Of a DNA stretch of 15,000 nt, positions 13,032 through 15,000 are shown in pieces. Under the pieces are notes generated by a model. The model made no database searches. It was not told the DNA's origin and saw only the letters and a list, made by a program, of their open reading frames with translations. Numbering within the stretch: the first letter of the stretch is position 1; every line of letters starts with the position of its first letter. A program made the position numbers and the translations under genes. Source of the stretch: DAMCAP01 sp964370205. GTDB lineage: Bacteria > Bacillota > Clostridia > Oscillospirales > Ruminococcaceae. The stretch is from positions 1-15,000 of the forward strand of contig CAYJIK010000047.1 of the NCBI GenBank assembly GCA_964370205.1, given 5' to 3'.

Positions 13032-14861
13032 ATGAGAAAAAAGAAAAACAACAGCACGGCGCTAATTTTTGCCGTTTTTTTTGTGATGACCGTTATACTT
13101 TTGGGGGTGGCACTGTTTATGAATGAGCGCACACCCGTGGACGCTCCCTCTTCAGAATCGCCAACCTCGAGCACACCCACTCCAACAGTCACTCCCACAG
13201 CTACCCCGGCACCTACACCTCCACAGGCAAGCTATGCAACAATATATGCGGTGGGGGACAACCTTATACACCAATCGCTGATAGATGATGCTAAAAAAGA
13301 TGATGGAACTTACGACTTCACTCACTTTTATGAGCTTATCCGTGACGATATCGCCGCCGCTGACATTGCCATTATCAACCAAGAAACGATAATGGGCGGT
13401 GAAGAGCTAGGCTACGCAGGCTACCCAAACTTTAACACGCCTGACGAAATGGCGTACAACCTTAGGGACATAGGTTTTGACGTGGTGTGTCACGCAACAA
13501 ACCATATAGTGGACAAAGGTGAGGCAGGTATACTGGGTACACTGGAGCTTTGGGATAACATCCCTGAGATGACGGTGGTGGGTATACATGGTTCACAGGA
13601 GGAACGTGACGAGATACAGACTGTTGAGAAAAACGGCATAACCTTCTCGTTTTTAAACTACACCTACGGGCTTAACGGCCTTTCCCTACCGGCAGGTAAA
13701 GACTACTATACCAACGTCATAGATGTACCGCTCATACTGTCCGACGTGGAGCGTGCTAAAGAACTGTCCGACGCTGTGGTGGTTATCTTGCACTGGGGAG
13801 CGGAATACTCGTTTATACCGTCAGAACAACAGCGCAGTATAGCGTCAGAGCTTGCAAATGCCGGAGTTGACCTGCTTATTGGCCACCATCCTCACGTGCT
13901 CCAACCTGTAGAATGGATAACTGCGGAAGATGGTCATGAGATGCTCTGTTACTATTCACTAGGCAACCTTGTACACTCCATGGAAGAAACGGACACCATG
14001 CTCGGTGCGGCGGCACATGTCAGCTTTAAAAAGGACGTTGACGGCACAGTCTCCATCGACAGTGCGTCAGTTGAACCACTTATCGACCACTATATAACAA
14101 CTGAGGACGGCATTAAAAAGGACTTTTTAGTGTACAGCCTTGATGAGTACACCTTTGGTAAGGCGGCTGAACATGGTATTCAGGCTTTTGACCGTGCAAT
14201 GTCGGTGCAGGATATGAAGAATATATCAGAAAGTGTGCTGGGTGAGTGGTATACAGATGAGGACTGGTCGCTGGTTCTTGTAAACCGTCATAACGAGATC
14301 ACCGACGACTATGAAGTCACGCTGGTGGACGCTAAGGAGACGCTCGGCATAGAGTCCCGAAGTGACATGCTTATAGATGAGCGCATTTCACAGCCACTGC
14401 TTGACATGTTTAATGCTGCAAAGCTGGACGGTATTGACCTGTTTCTGCGCTCTGCTTACAGGACTGTAAACCTACAGCAGATTTACTACGAAAGTCAGTA
14501 CAATGACCAGATAAATCAAGGCAAATCCCCAGAAGACGCCAAGGCGACTGTCCTACAGTATACCGCCTACCCTCGTCAGAGCGAACACCACACAGGCCTT
14601 GCACTGGACATTATCACGGTAGACTGGGAGCTACAAGGCAAGCCGCTAATTGACAGCTTTGACGAAACCGAGGCATATGCTTGGCTGGATGAATACGCTC
14701 ATAAGTACGGATTTATTGTACGTTTCCTTGAGGGCAAGGAGCATATAACCTATGTTAACTATGAACCGTGGCACTTTAGATATGTAGGCGTAGAGCACGC
14801 TACTGTGATGAAGGAACAGGGTATAACGCTCGAGGAATATCTGGACGAACTTAACAAATAA
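13032..14861 (+). CDS. CapA-family protein fused to a VanY-type D,D-carboxypeptidase (M15B)
   Basis: The protein is 609 aa. An N-terminal membrane anchor or uncleaved signal (residues 9-30) is followed by a Ser/Thr/Pro linker (35-65), placing the rest outside the cell. The CapA/PgsA-like metallophosphatase-fold domain spans about 68-350 with its motifs in order: GDN (75-77), NQET (116-119), ATNH (155-158), HWGAE (254-258), GHHPH (284-288) and SLGN (309-312). A spacer (350-440) leads to a VanY/peptidase M15 domain (about 440-605). That domain has SAYR (474-477), the zinc motif SEHHTGLALD with H519 and D526, and EPWH with E578 and H581, all intact. VanY enzymes remove the terminal D-Ala of peptidoglycan peptides; CapA proteins act in poly-gamma-glutamate systems, but no pgsB/C-like partners are present. 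The ribosome binding site is weak (AGG 14 nt upstream). Transcription ends at 14887-14932. Confidence 0.9.
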   Translation: MRKKKNNSTALIFAVFFVMTVILLGVALFMNERTPVDAPSSESPTSSTPTPTVTPTATPAPTPPQASYATIYAVGDNLIHQSLIDDAKKDDGTYDFTHFYELIRDDIAAADIAIINQETIMGGEELGYAGYPNFNTPDEMAYNLRDIGFDVVCHATNHIVDKGEAGILGTLELWDNIPEMTVVGIHGSQEERDEIQTVEKNGITFSFLNYTYGLNGLSLPAGKDYYTNVIDVPLILSDVERAKELSDAVVVILHWGAEYSFIPSEQQRSIASELANAGVDLLIGHHPHVLQPVEWITAEDGHEMLCYYSLGNLVHSMEETDTMLGAAAHVSFKKDVDGTVSIDSASVEPLIDHYITTEDGIKKDFLVYSLDEYTFGKAAEHGIQAFDRAMSVQDMKNISESVLGEWYTDEDWSLVLVNRHNEITDDYEVTLVDAKETLGIESRSDMLIDERISQPLLDMFNAAKLDGIDLFLRSAYRTVNLQQIYYESQYNDQINQGKSPEDAKATVLQYTAYPRQSEHHTGLALDIITVDWELQGKPLIDSFDETEAYAWLDEYAHKYGFIVRFLEGKEHITYVNYEPWHFRYVGVEHATVMKEQGITLEEYLDELNK

Positions 14862-14886
14862 TAACGTTAGACGTTGTAAAAACGGA

Positions 14887-14932
14887 ACAACCTCTCACCA
14901 AATAGCACTTTTTTGGCGGGAGGTTGTGTTTT
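14887..14932 (+). terminator. Intrinsic terminator of the CapA-VanY gene
   Basis: The outer stem ACAACCTC/GAGGTTGT and inner stem CCAAA/TTTGG are separated by small internal loops and followed by GTTTT. It begins 26 bp after the stop codon. The remaining bases to 15000 are AT-rich with no recognisable feature. Confidence 0.85.
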
Positions 14933-15000
14933 ATGCGAAAAATATACTGTATCTTAACAATTAAGTAAATATTCTTAATAGTTTATTGAATACTTGCGTC

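Overview
The window looks like a chromosomal segment of a Gram-positive, spore-forming-lineage bacterium of the class Clostridia, most plausibly a gut Oscillospiraceae/Ruminococcaceae-type organism. This is inferred from the gene families and from AGGA-type ribosome binding sites on almost every gene. The families are a PASTA-domain kinase homologue with the clostridial EFFPS signature, a YlbJ/SpoVV-like membrane protein, a short four-cysteine protein of a clostridial type, and a glycosidase-like/amidase wall enzyme. No rRNA, tRNA, CRISPR array, transposase or phage gene was seen.

Layout, left to right. Positions 15-336 hold four head-to-tail copies of an 80-bp repeat that runs into the 3' end of a minus-strand membrane-anchored PASTA pseudokinase (319-1773). 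A divergent promoter region follows, with a possible hairpin attenuator in front of an AI-2E/PerM-family membrane protein (2039-3217, plus). A bidirectional terminator separates it from a convergent Nudix hydrolase (3389-3799, minus). Next come two tandem S9-family serine peptidases on the minus strand (8018 down to 4028), with one good sigma-A promoter and a structured leader of about 175 nt. After an intergenic stretch comes a second minus-strand unit: a small Cys-rich protein (11239-11457) and a secreted glycosidase-like/N-acetylmuramoyl-L-alanine amidase fusion (8461-11196) with its own terminator. A 277-bp inverted-repeat element (11573-11849) that folds as a three-way junction sits between this unit and a YlbJ/SpoVV-like protein (11847-12899, minus). 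The element's right end supplies that gene's stop codon. Divergently, a CapA-VanY fusion protein (13032-14861, plus) ends at a clear terminator.

Functionally, several genes concern the cell envelope: the PASTA protein (muropeptide/peptidoglycan sensing fold), the amidase, the VanY carboxypeptidase domain fused to CapA, and the YlbJ-like membrane protein. The S9 peptidases and the Nudix enzyme look like cytoplasmic housekeeping functions. I found no defence or secretion system. The less ordinary items are the non-coding structures (the 80-bp array with coupled micro-ORFs and the three-way-junction element) and the domain fusions or catalytic losses in the envelope proteins.
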